Below the pieces are notes generated by a model that had not been told where the DNA came from, searched no databases, and worked only from the letters and a program-made list of their open reading frames with translations. The position numbers and the translations under genes are program-made. From Prevotella herbatica (GTDB taxonomy: Bacteria > Bacteroidota > Bacteroidia > Bacteroidales > Bacteroidaceae), in assembly GCF_017347605.1 (NCBI RefSeq), contig NZ_AP024484.1, positions 2,866,501-2,930,500 of the forward strand: a DNA stretch of 64,000 bases, written 5' to 3'. Below, piece after piece: positions 40,999 through 48,951 of the stretch; the stretch's first letter is position 1, and every line of letters begins with the position of its first letter.

Positions 40999-43329
40999 TT
41001 ATTCGTTATATGCATTCTCCATCGCTGTAGCTACTGTAGGCAGTGACCATTGTGGAACACTGCGGTCTGTGCCATCGATGATACTCATCCAGTAAAATGT
41101 AGATATTCCATAGGCTTTAGCCTGTTTTACCATGTCGGCTGCTTGGTCTGCAGCGGCTTTAATCTGAGTCGTTGTAGACGTCTTACTTACTGATGTCTCA
41201 CCGTGGGTGCCATATTCACCAACAATCACTGGGATACCTTGACTCACGAAACGAGTATTAAGGCGAGTAAACATATTCTTGATCTCATTACTGCAAACTG
41301 GTGTCCACTGTCCGTAGTTCTTAAACCAGTTATAAGGATCATAAGTGTGTATTTCCACAGCTATATGTCCACTAACATTGTCGGTTGGAACCGTTAGATT
41401 ATTTATAGCTACATCAGAGCTGTTTGCTGCATAGGTGTTTACAATTAGGTTACGAGTCGTATTGTTTCCACCTGTTGCTCGCACGGCATTTACGAAACTT
41501 TGCGCATAGTTATTAATTGCTGTATAGCTTGCACTACCTGCTACAGGAGGAGTCCAACTGTTGTTTGTGTCAAGCATCTCATTGTAGCCTTCAAAAAGCA
41601 AATGATGATCATAACCTGAAAATTCGTTTGCAATCTGAGTCCACAACTTTTCAAACTTATCCTTTGTAGAACTATATACATTAGCGTCTGCTTTAATCCA
41701 TGACTTGAAACCAGTACTAGCATTGTCTGCACCTGTATCATGATGAATATTCAGAATACAATACATTCCAGAATTGATAACATAGTCAACAACTTCTTTA
41801 ACTCTTGCCATCCATTTTGCGTCAACATTTCCATCTGCATCAAGATGTTCATACCAAGTTACAGGAACACGTACTGAGTTGAATCCTTCTTTTTTTAGGA
41901 ATGTCATAAGAGCCTGTGTTGTAACTGGTTGTCCCCATGCTGTTTCATACGCCGAAACATCCTTTCCTGTACCAATATTGTTTGCATCAAGAGTGTTTCC
42001 TAGGTTGAAGCCAAGTCCCATATTGGCTACAGCTTGCTTTGCTGGTTCGTCAACAGTGGTAGAACCTATCTTAACATCGCTTCGTGAAACTACATAACTC
42101 TGATTCATTGCATCTTTCCACCAATCGTCCGAAGGCATGTTTTCTCCATACCAAGGCATGAAATATAACCATTTAGCTCCTCCGTTCCATACATCAGATA
42201 TGTTTGCGAATGATGAAGTATTTGAAACACCACACTCCGCCAATGCAACCATCTTGTTGCTATATTGAGAAGTAAGCTGTGTGAATTCTGTCTTGTTTTG
42301 TGTGGCTGTATATCCATAAAGGTCGCGCCCTATCAAGTCTACATAGTTATCACCTGGGTAGAATGCATTGTCGTTGTCGTAATTATTGCTGTCTCCGTTG
42401 TAATTCTGTGCTGTCCATTCCCATATAAGATTATGGATGCCCTTCTCTTGGAAATATGTAAACATCGCTTTCCAAAGAGCCTTGTAGGTATTAGCTCCGT
42501 CTTCTCCCCACCAGAACCATGCAGTACCAGTGTATGCCTTTGCGTATGAGCTTCCTGCTCCTTCATGGAATGGACGCCATATAGCAGTAACGCCTGCATC
42601 CTGAAGTTTCTGCAAGATTGCTACAACCTTATCCATTTGTCCATAAAACCATGTGTTTTCCCATTTACCAGAAACAAGGGCATTTGACGCTTTGAATGTT
42701 GTTTCAGACGGTGTGCATGTTACTCCGCTACCATCAGCACCTATAGTCGTTGTTTCAGTCTTTGGCACATTGAAGTGCCACATCAGTGAAACAATACCAC
42801 CGGCAGTAGCCCATTCTGTAACAGGAGTAATATTGTTGTAGTTTATCCAACCATTGTTGTCTGGTACATAGATTTGTATAAAATCATAACAGTTTATAGC
42901 TGGATATTTACCTGTAAGGGTGTTTATTTTATCTGCTTCAGTATGATTCCAATTTATATTAGCCATAATTGAAGACAGTATCTTGCTTCCGTAATTAAGT
43001 TTGAGATATTTATAAAGTCGCTTTGTGTTATCTGAAGCGGCAGCATCAGCAAGAGTAATGTCGCTGACATCGCTTTCATGATATATGTTGAAGACAACAT
43101 TGCTAATATTGTCAACACTGAATTCATTGAAGTTGGTACTTCCGAATGCAGGATTCTGACTTCCGAATTTGTTTCCGCTGTCATAGAAACTTATAACAGG
43201 CAAATCTGTGATCTTCACACTTTTTGAAGTTCCGTCTTTTTGGTTTACTGTATAAGTATCAGTACTTATCTGCGCATTTGCCGTAAATAAAATCAGCAAA
43301 GAAGCTAGAGATAAAAATAACTTTTTCAT
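40999..43329 (-). CDS. Bimodular GH26-GH5 mannanase/endoglucanase
   Basis: A 776-residue exported protein with signal peptide LFLSLASLLILFTANAQ. A short beta-rich module (residues 21-85) is followed by a GH26 domain with acid/base Glu256 in AIWRPFHEG, the WFWWGE platform and nucleophile Glu365 in VALAECG. From about residue 430 there is a GH5_4-like domain: GFNLGNTLDANN, VRVPVTWYEH, LNIHHD, acid/base Glu584 in FEGYNEM and nucleophile Glu705 in VIVGEYG. The pairing suggests combined attack on glucomannan, whose backbone mixes mannose and glucose. A mannanase/CMCase of similar bimodular kind is known from rumen Prevotella. It overlaps the upstream small gene by 4 bases. Confidence 0.92.
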   Translation of the reverse strand: MKKLFLSLASLLILFTANAQISTDTYTVNQKDGTSKSVKITDLPVISFYDSGNKFGSQNPAFGSTNFNEFSVDNISNVVFNIYHESDVSDITLADAAASDNTKRLYKYLKLNYGSKILSSIMANINWNHTEADKINTLTGKYPAINCYDFIQIYVPDNNGWINYNNITPVTEWATAGGIVSLMWHFNVPKTETTTIGADGSGVTCTPSETTFKASNALVSGKWENTWFYGQMDKVVAILQKLQDAGVTAIWRPFHEGAGSSYAKAYTGTAWFWWGEDGANTYKALWKAMFTYFQEKGIHNLIWEWTAQNYNGDSNNYDNDNAFYPGDNYVDLIGRDLYGYTATQNKTEFTQLTSQYSNKMVALAECGVSNTSSFANISDVWNGGAKWLYFMPWYGENMPSDDWWKDAMNQSYVVSRSDVKIGSTTVDEPAKQAVANMGLGFNLGNTLDANNIGTGKDVSAYETAWGQPVTTQALMTFLKKEGFNSVRVPVTWYEHLDADGNVDAKWMARVKEVVDYVINSGMYCILNIHHDTGADNASTGFKSWIKADANVYSSTKDKFEKLWTQIANEFSGYDHHLLFEGYNEMLDTNNSWTPPVAGSASYTAINNYAQSFVNAVRATGGNNTTRNLIVNTYAANSSDVAINNLTVPTDNVSGHIAVEIHTYDPYNWFKNYGQWTPVCSNEIKNMFTRLNTRFVSQGIPVIVGEYGTHGETSVSKTSTTTQIKAAADQAADMVKQAKAYGISTFYWMSIIDGTDRSVPQWSLPTVATAMENAYNE

Positions 43330-43778
43330 TGTTTGCTTACTTTTACGGTTTTGTCATTTGCTTTTATAATATAAACACCTCTATTTAAAGAAGAAATGTC
43401 TATTACAGTAGAGTTTGAAGTGTTTGTTGTTTTTAGAGTAGCCGATTTCCCGTCTACAGAGAATATTCTTACATTAGCATTTGTGCCTTCAATAATAATT
43501 CTTTCACCTTCAGCTATTATAGAAGACTTATCCTCAATATTTTTAATTCCTGTAGTTCCTGAGAACGTAAATGTCTTTATTTTATATAAATCATATTCAG
43601 CGGTAGTGCTACCGGCAGAGATCGTCATTTTATTGTTAGACATTGTAATTTGTGGAAGGGAAGAGAGAACATAAGTCAGAGTAGTGTTATCGCTGAAAGT
43701 AATGATCAGTGACTTGTCTTCCGCTTGTGCAACGATGCTACAGAATAAAGCCAATAGTGAGAGTAATAATTTTCTCAT
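43326..43778 (-). CDS. Small exported protein with T9SS type A-like C-terminal domain
   Basis: A 150-residue protein with signal peptide RKLLLSLLALFCSIVAQA. The first half (LIITFSDNTTLTYVLSSLPQ) resembles the short N-terminal module of the downstream GH26-GH5 protein. The last 70 residues (NVRIFSVDGKSATLK, ISSLNRGVYIIKANDKTVKV) look like a T9SS type A sorting domain. There is no catalytic or obvious binding domain between them. It overlaps the GH26-GH5 start codon by 4 bases. It may be a stand-alone relic of a longer secreted enzyme, or a functional small surface protein. Confidence 0.75.
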   Translation of the reverse strand: MRKLLLSLLALFCSIVAQAEDKSLIITFSDNTTLTYVLSSLPQITMSNNKMTISAGSTTAEYDLYKIKTFTFSGTTGIKNIEDKSSIIAEGERIIIEGTNANVRIFSVDGKSATLKTTNTSNSTVIDISSLNRGVYIIKANDKTVKVSKQ

Positions 43779-43806
43779 AAGCTAATATTTTTGTTTTTAA
43801 ATAATT

Positions 43807-43832
43807 GTGGCGCAGAATTACTACTGCGCCAC
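43807..43832. other. Strong intercistronic hairpin in the mannan operon
   Basis: GTGGCGCAG (43807-43815) pairs perfectly with CTGCGCCAC (43824-43832) with an 8-base loop. It sits between the six-TIG gene and the small T9SS-like gene, beside a -7 element. There is no minus-strand U-tract, so it may be an mRNA-stability or processing element. Confidence 0.6.
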
Positions 43833-43839
43833 AAATATA
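43832..43839 (-). promoter_or_regulatory. Possible internal promoter of the mannanase genes
   Basis: TATATTTG on the minus strand, 54 bases upstream of the start codon at 43778. It overlaps the end of the hairpin at 43807-43832. Confidence 0.45.
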
Positions 43840-43857
43840 CTTTTTTTTTGTTAACGA

Positions 43858-45828
43858 CTATGGCTGAACAGTCATTTTTGTTATATCATCCAATCCACCT
43901 TGTATAACGATAGATGGTGATTGATTGATGAAATCCATGCATGTCTTATCTATAGTGAGAGTAAGAACACTTTCTGTACCGTTCCAGTCTGTCAGAGTTG
44001 TGTAGGGTTTCCAAGCACCATTGTTAATCTGAACCTGTCCTTTAGTTGTTGTCTTCTTGTAAAATCTAAGAACAGAGCCAACCTTGATTCCCATTTTCGT
44101 CATGACATCCTGTGTGATGGTAAATCGTCCGTCATCACCCCAAGTCATAGTATAAGGATATGCAATAGCAGTACCGTTCATGTTCTTTACATAATCTGCG
44201 ACATCAAGTTCTGGAGAAGCTGCCGTGATTTTGCAGACAACAGTACTTGTTCCGTCTGGAGTTACCATCTTCAGGTCGTAAGTACCTGCAGCAACAGTTG
44301 CTGGAATTTGGAATGTCATAGATGTATTAGTGCGTGCCGAGAATTTAATAACCTTTGTGTCATCAATAGATACAGTTTCTACATTATTAAAATTCTTACC
44401 ATTTATCGTGACATATTCACCTATTGTGCCTTTTATATCAGCTGATACAGCAGGAGTAGAAGATGCATTAATAGTGATACCTGTTACGTTAACAGTCTCA
44501 CCATTCTTAAGAACAAATTTAATACCAGTACCTTCGGCAGCTTCAGGAATTGTTAATCCAATTGCTGTTTCTGTCTGTGTCAATGTTGTAACAGTTGGAG
44601 AGCCGTCACCTGGGAATACAACAGATGCAACAAGGTCAAGGTTGGTACCTTTTATAACAAGAGCATTGCCTGCAATAATTGATGTCTGGCTGAATTCTGT
44701 TACTACTGGTGCCACAAGCTTGTATGCCACAGTTACATTCTTTCCGTTTGCAAGAGATAGGGTGATGTCACCATTCTGTGCTGCTTCAGGAACTGTAGCT
44801 ACGATTGTCGTTGCGTTTGAAGACTTAATACTTCCCGCTGCATTTGGAAACGCAATACCTGTAACAAGATCAAGATCTTTACCGGTTATAGTAACGTCAG
44901 CCCCGTTCTTTACCGGATTTGGTGCCGCTACTAGTTCTGTAGGTACAACGGTCTTAATACTTCCGGCAGGTATTTTAACACCAGAACTTGTTACAAGATT
45001 GACTTCACCGTCTGTAGCCTTAGAAGGAACAGTGACACTGATAGATTTACCATCCTGAGCAATCGTGAACTTCTCTGCAGGTGCTCCAGTGAACTCAATA
45101 GAAGCAATCTGGTCTAGACTTTCACCCGCAATAGTGATATTGTTGCCAGCTTTTATTGTTTCAGGAGCAAGAGATGAAACTGTTGGTAGGTTTATAACAA
45201 GAGCTTCAGAAGTCTCAATTTCGTTAGGACTTGCCGCTAAATCGGTAAGTTTAAAAGTACCAGTCTTGGCTTCCTTTGGAATAGCAACAGTGATCGTATA
45301 ACGGTCGTGAGAAGTAAACTGTTTTTCATTAACAGTATCTTTATCTGCGAAGATAATACCATGGATAAGATTTAGATAGTCACCCTTTATCGTTAAAGTT
45401 TGGCCAACACTTCCTGTATAGTTTTTCTCTGTACCGACATAGAACTCAGTAAGTTTAATATCTTCACGATAAGTGATAGGAGTAACAGATGTAATCACTC
45501 CGCCTTTAGCTGTTTTAAGAGTAACGGTACCAGTCGTGCATTTTTCTGCAGGAACTTGAATTGTTATCTCACTTTCGCGTCCACTCTTCAACACTTCATA
45601 CTGAGTGATAGGATCTGCGCCAGGAAGATCAATCTCACTAATTTGGTCGAGATTACTACCCATAAAATGAAGAGTACCACCGCGCAATACTGGACAAGGT
45701 CCGAAAGACAGGAGGGATATATCGTTTCCGAATTGGTCGGTATTCAAGTCATCGTTGCTGCAACCTGCTAGCGACAGCCCCATAAGGGCTATCACTAACA
45801 TGATGAATGTATTATAGTATTTTTTCAT
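43858..45828 (-). CDS. Six-TIG-domain surface glycan-binding lipoprotein
   Basis: A 656-residue lipoprotein with lipobox LSLAGC (Cys23). Six IPT/TIG-type beta-sandwich repeats can be traced, recognisable by lines such as LTIKGDYLNLIHGIIF, ITIAGESLDQIASIEF, VTITGKDLDLVTGIAF, LVIKGTNLDLVASVVF and VTINGKNFNNVETVSI. The first begins near residue 40. The last 120 residues form a different domain (YTMTWGDDGRFTITQDV onward) that is probably the glycan-binding head. The TIG stack would lift it from the membrane. Position after susD marks it as a SusE/F-type binding protein. The sugar ligand, presumably mannan, is inferred from the locus. Confidence 0.85.
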   Translation of the reverse strand: MKKYYNTFIMLVIALMGLSLAGCSNDDLNTDQFGNDISLLSFGPCPVLRGGTLHFMGSNLDQISEIDLPGADPITQYEVLKSGRESEITIQVPAEKCTTGTVTLKTAKGGVITSVTPITYREDIKLTEFYVGTEKNYTGSVGQTLTIKGDYLNLIHGIIFADKDTVNEKQFTSHDRYTITVAIPKEAKTGTFKLTDLAASPNEIETSEALVINLPTVSSLAPETIKAGNNITIAGESLDQIASIEFTGAPAEKFTIAQDGKSISVTVPSKATDGEVNLVTSSGVKIPAGSIKTVVPTELVAAPNPVKNGADVTITGKDLDLVTGIAFPNAAGSIKSSNATTIVATVPEAAQNGDITLSLANGKNVTVAYKLVAPVVTEFSQTSIIAGNALVIKGTNLDLVASVVFPGDGSPTVTTLTQTETAIGLTIPEAAEGTGIKFVLKNGETVNVTGITINASSTPAVSADIKGTIGEYVTINGKNFNNVETVSIDDTKVIKFSARTNTSMTFQIPATVAAGTYDLKMVTPDGTSTVVCKITAASPELDVADYVKNMNGTAIAYPYTMTWGDDGRFTITQDVMTKMGIKVGSVLRFYKKTTTKGQVQINNGAWKPYTTLTDWNGTESVLTLTIDKTCMDFINQSPSIVIQGGLDDITKMTVQP

Positions 45829-45847
45829 ATCTAATGTGATTTATAGG

Positions 45848-47176
45848 TTATTTATTAGGAACCACACGGATGTTATCAATCTTGATGATAGGGTGGCAGT
45901 CCTTACCAGTAGGTGTAACGGTCTTACTATCATAAGAACCAGTCGTTACGAAGATTGTAAGACTCGCAAAATCTTCAACGCTAGAGAAAGATTTCTTTGC
46001 TGCATTACCATCCCAATCCTTATTGAAATCAGATAGAGGTATTGTTACTGTAACCCATTTTCCACCAGTGTCATAAGAAAGGTTGTCGTTATTCCAAGGC
46101 ATGTATAATGCACGTCCCCAACCATCACCGCTGTGGAAGAATGTGTTGTTGGCTGTAGGTAAAGTCACTTTATCTGTTCCAGCAAATATAACTTGCATAG
46201 GAGCTGCGCACCAAGGATTAGATGAAGGAATATACATTTCGAATTTTATACTCTTATTTTGCCAGTCTGAGAAATCGCCAACGTCATTTAACTTAGGACC
46301 ATCGGCATCAAAAGTATGATTCCATGTACCAGCCCAATATTCAAATGAGAAGTTACCGTCGTTCCAAGCTCCGTCTTTGGTCATGTCGGCATCACCAAGC
46401 ATAAGATAATTTCCACTTAGTGAAGTGTCATCATGCTGTATTTTTTGGCTATGCCATCCATGGTTGCCAAGAACATTAACTCCGTCCCAAGGTGTGTCGA
46501 AATCAAAGAGCATACCACGCTTGTCTTTGTATTGGAAAGCAGCTTTTGTCGTTCCATATTTTGTGGTAATGTAGAAGTTCTTTCCTGTTGGAACATCACT
46601 AGGCATAGTAAATGTAATGCCTGTCTTGGTTATACTCTGGATTGCAGTTTTTGGCAAAGTGTAATCATCACCAACTTTAATGCTTAATGGATAGTTTGAG
46701 TAATCAAGGAAATAATCACCAGTAATGGTAACAGTCTCATTTGCGGCAGCCCACTCATTGCTCATAGAACTGATTGTTGGAGCTGGAACAATGACCTTGA
46801 AATCATAAGGTATAGTGTCGTTCTTTGTTGTTATTACATATATCTTATCCGACACAGTTGAAGGGATAGTTTTTGGAACTGTAACGATAAGAGTGTTGTC
46901 AGTGATGTAGCTGGTGTTCAAAACGGCTTTCTGATCGTTGAAAACCAATTCCTTTATGCTGCGTAAGTTGTTACCTACCAAGCATATAGTACTGCTCATT
47001 GAAGCTGATGTAAGGAGCGAGTCCTTACTTGCTACATCAACCGGACGTATATAATTAATACTAGGCGTAGCTGTGGTTGTTTCATATTTGTCGGGCTCGT
47101 CTTCGCAAGATGTAAAGCCGATGCTAGCAGTCGCAAGAACAACCATCAACGTCCATTTTATATTTTTTATTTTCAT
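45848..47176 (-). CDS. Surface glycan-binding lipoprotein with TIG domains (SGBP-B-like)
   Basis: A 442-residue lipoprotein with signal peptide and lipobox IGFTSC. Two IPT/TIG-like domains occupy about residues 35-210 (STICLVGNNLRSIKELVF, ETVTITGDYFLDYSNYPL). The C-terminal 230 residues (RGMLFDFDTPWDGVNVLGNH, ending PIIKIDNIRVVPNK) resemble the glycan-binding domain of surface glycan-binding protein B in xyloglucan loci. Many exposed Trp and Tyr suit sugar stacking. ATG 47176 is chosen over 47242 because the longer form would overlap susD and hide the signal peptide. Mannan or glucomannan is the likely ligand. Confidence 0.88.
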   Translation of the reverse strand: MKIKNIKWTLMVVLATASIGFTSCEDEPDKYETTTATPSINYIRPVDVASKDSLLTSASMSSTICLVGNNLRSIKELVFNDQKAVLNTSYITDNTLIVTVPKTIPSTVSDKIYVITTKNDTIPYDFKVIVPAPTISSMSNEWAAANETVTITGDYFLDYSNYPLSIKVGDDYTLPKTAIQSITKTGITFTMPSDVPTGKNFYITTKYGTTKAAFQYKDKRGMLFDFDTPWDGVNVLGNHGWHSQKIQHDDTSLSGNYLMLGDADMTKDGAWNDGNFSFEYWAGTWNHTFDADGPKLNDVGDFSDWQNKSIKFEMYIPSSNPWCAAPMQVIFAGTDKVTLPTANNTFFHSGDGWGRALYMPWNNDNLSYDTGGKWVTVTIPLSDFNKDWDGNAAKKSFSSVEDFASLTIFVTTGSYDSKTVTPTGKDCHPIIKIDNIRVVPNK

Positions 47177-47195
47177 ATTATTAAATTCTAAAGGA

Positions 47196-48929
47196 TTAAT
47201 AGCTGTATGTGTTGCGTACATCAACATGAATAGGTGTGGCATTGCTACCCAAGTTTGGATTCAAGGCTACGTCTTCTGTTGGATAAGGGAGTGTAAAACT
47301 AGAAGCGGTAACATTTGGAGCAGCTGTTTTGCTGTCGTATTCGATCTGAGATCCATCCCACACACCAGACTCGTAATAAGTCTTGTAAGCAGTATCACAG
47401 TTCCACATTGCATTTCTGCGCTGTGCTGCAAGTTCCTTTATACATGCGTTGACATCATAGTAACTGCGGCGTACATAATCATACCAACGGTCACCTTCAC
47501 CTGCAAATTCAAGACGACGTTCTTTCCATATATCGTCAAAAGTCAGACTTGTTTTCTCTACGTCTGTAGGAACTGCGCGCTGATGAACTGCATTGAAAAC
47601 TTTGAGAGCATCGGTATTTGTTGTATTGCCAAGAAGAACTTCTGATTCTGCAAAAATAAGATAAACATCTGAAAGGCGAAGTATTTGTGTAGCGAGTGCA
47701 TTAGCCATACGTCCAGGTGTGATAGCCATCTCTGCTATATGGTCAGCATTGTCACCATAAAGATTCTTTACGTTGTTACCACCGCAAGGACCTTGACACT
47801 GCCCAGTTGCAGCCTTGTTATAGGTCTTGTCATACCAAAATTGCAGATAGCTGAATCCTTTCTTGTTATTTTTCATTGTATGGTCACGCCAGAAATAACT
47901 GTATGTATCGCCAGCCATCATGATAGTAGCTTTGCGACGAATATCTTTGTCAATTCTCTTAGAAGGATCTGTTGCTGGTGAAATGCCAAATGCATCCATG
48001 AGATCAACAGACGGACCACCCCAACCACCCCAGCAGTCACCATTTTCATCGAAACCTTCTGGGGCAAGGTCACTCTGTAATGTATTCTGGCAAGTCCAGT
48101 GAGCACCAACAGTCCAACGCCATGCAAACAAGCTTTCATCGCTAGCGTTTTTGCTTCCACGGAATATATCCTCATAGTTGGCTAAGAGAGTACGTCCTGA
48201 ATTTTTGATAACATCATCTGAATATTCAGCAGCCTTTGTTAGATCATCTTTGCTCAAAGTGCCAGAAACACCAGCTTTAGTTAGATAAACCTTAGCAAGC
48301 AAGCCTTCAGCGCAATAATAGTCTATACGACCAGTTGTGCTCTTTGTCTTAGGAAGAAGTGACATAGCTTTCTCTAAAGTCATAATGATATAATCATAAA
48401 CATCAGACTTCTGTACCTTACTTAAAGTATTGTAGTCTCCATTTTTGATATTATCAGAGTTATTGTGAACGATAGGCACATCACCGAATGTGCGTACAAG
48501 GAAGAAATAAGACATTGCCTTCCAAGCAAGACATTCGCCCATGCACTGATTCTTCACAGCCTCAGAAGCCTTGGCTCCCTTTAATGACTGATATACCGTA
48601 TTTGCATGTCCAATAACAGCCCAAAGAGAATATGACATATTGATAAGGTCCTGATCGGTACCATTTACACTGAAGTTCATGTATGCACTAGAACCCCAAT
48701 ACATATTACCAGACATTACTTCTCCAACCTTGATGAAACCGCGTTGGAAATCATACCATGGAGAATTATACAGATAGTCAACACCTGAAATACAGGCATC
48801 ATCTGAAGTATAATAATTCTCGGTGTTGTAATTATCCTCTACAGGTCTGTCAAGGAAGTCACTACAAGATGACATTCCGAGCCCAAGGAATATTGCAACA
48901 GCTGCATATTTTATATTTTTAATTTTCAT
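47196..48929 (-). CDS. SusD/RagB-family outer-membrane lipoprotein
   Basis: A 577-residue SusD homologue with lipobox GMSSC. The N-terminal FLDRPVEDNYNTENYYTSDD, the TPR-like helices AKVYLTKAGVSGTLSKDDLT and the C-terminal ILRLSDVYLIFAESEVLLGN and RRLEFAGEGDRWYDYVRR are all typical. It captures oligosaccharides at the cell surface and closes the SusC channel. The gene lies 22 bases downstream of susC. The substrate is assigned as beta-mannan oligosaccharides from the neighbouring enzymes. Confidence 0.95.
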   Translation of the reverse strand: MKIKNIKYAAVAIFLGLGMSSCSDFLDRPVEDNYNTENYYTSDDACISGVDYLYNSPWYDFQRGFIKVGEVMSGNMYWGSSAYMNFSVNGTDQDLINMSYSLWAVIGHANTVYQSLKGAKASEAVKNQCMGECLAWKAMSYFFLVRTFGDVPIVHNNSDNIKNGDYNTLSKVQKSDVYDYIIMTLEKAMSLLPKTKSTTGRIDYYCAEGLLAKVYLTKAGVSGTLSKDDLTKAAEYSDDVIKNSGRTLLANYEDIFRGSKNASDESLFAWRWTVGAHWTCQNTLQSDLAPEGFDENGDCWGGWGGPSVDLMDAFGISPATDPSKRIDKDIRRKATIMMAGDTYSYFWRDHTMKNNKKGFSYLQFWYDKTYNKAATGQCQGPCGGNNVKNLYGDNADHIAEMAITPGRMANALATQILRLSDVYLIFAESEVLLGNTTNTDALKVFNAVHQRAVPTDVEKTSLTFDDIWKERRLEFAGEGDRWYDYVRRSYYDVNACIKELAAQRRNAMWNCDTAYKTYYESGVWDGSQIEYDSKTAAPNVTASSFTLPYPTEDVALNPNLGSNATPIHVDVRNTYSY

Positions 48930-48951
48930 ATTGTATTATATGTTTAGGTTG

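Noticed and set aside
44330..45058. 242-codon plus-strand open frame opposite the six-TIG gene
   Set aside because: It is the antisense shadow of a repetitive Val/Thr/Ala-rich coding sequence; no start context or homology is visible.
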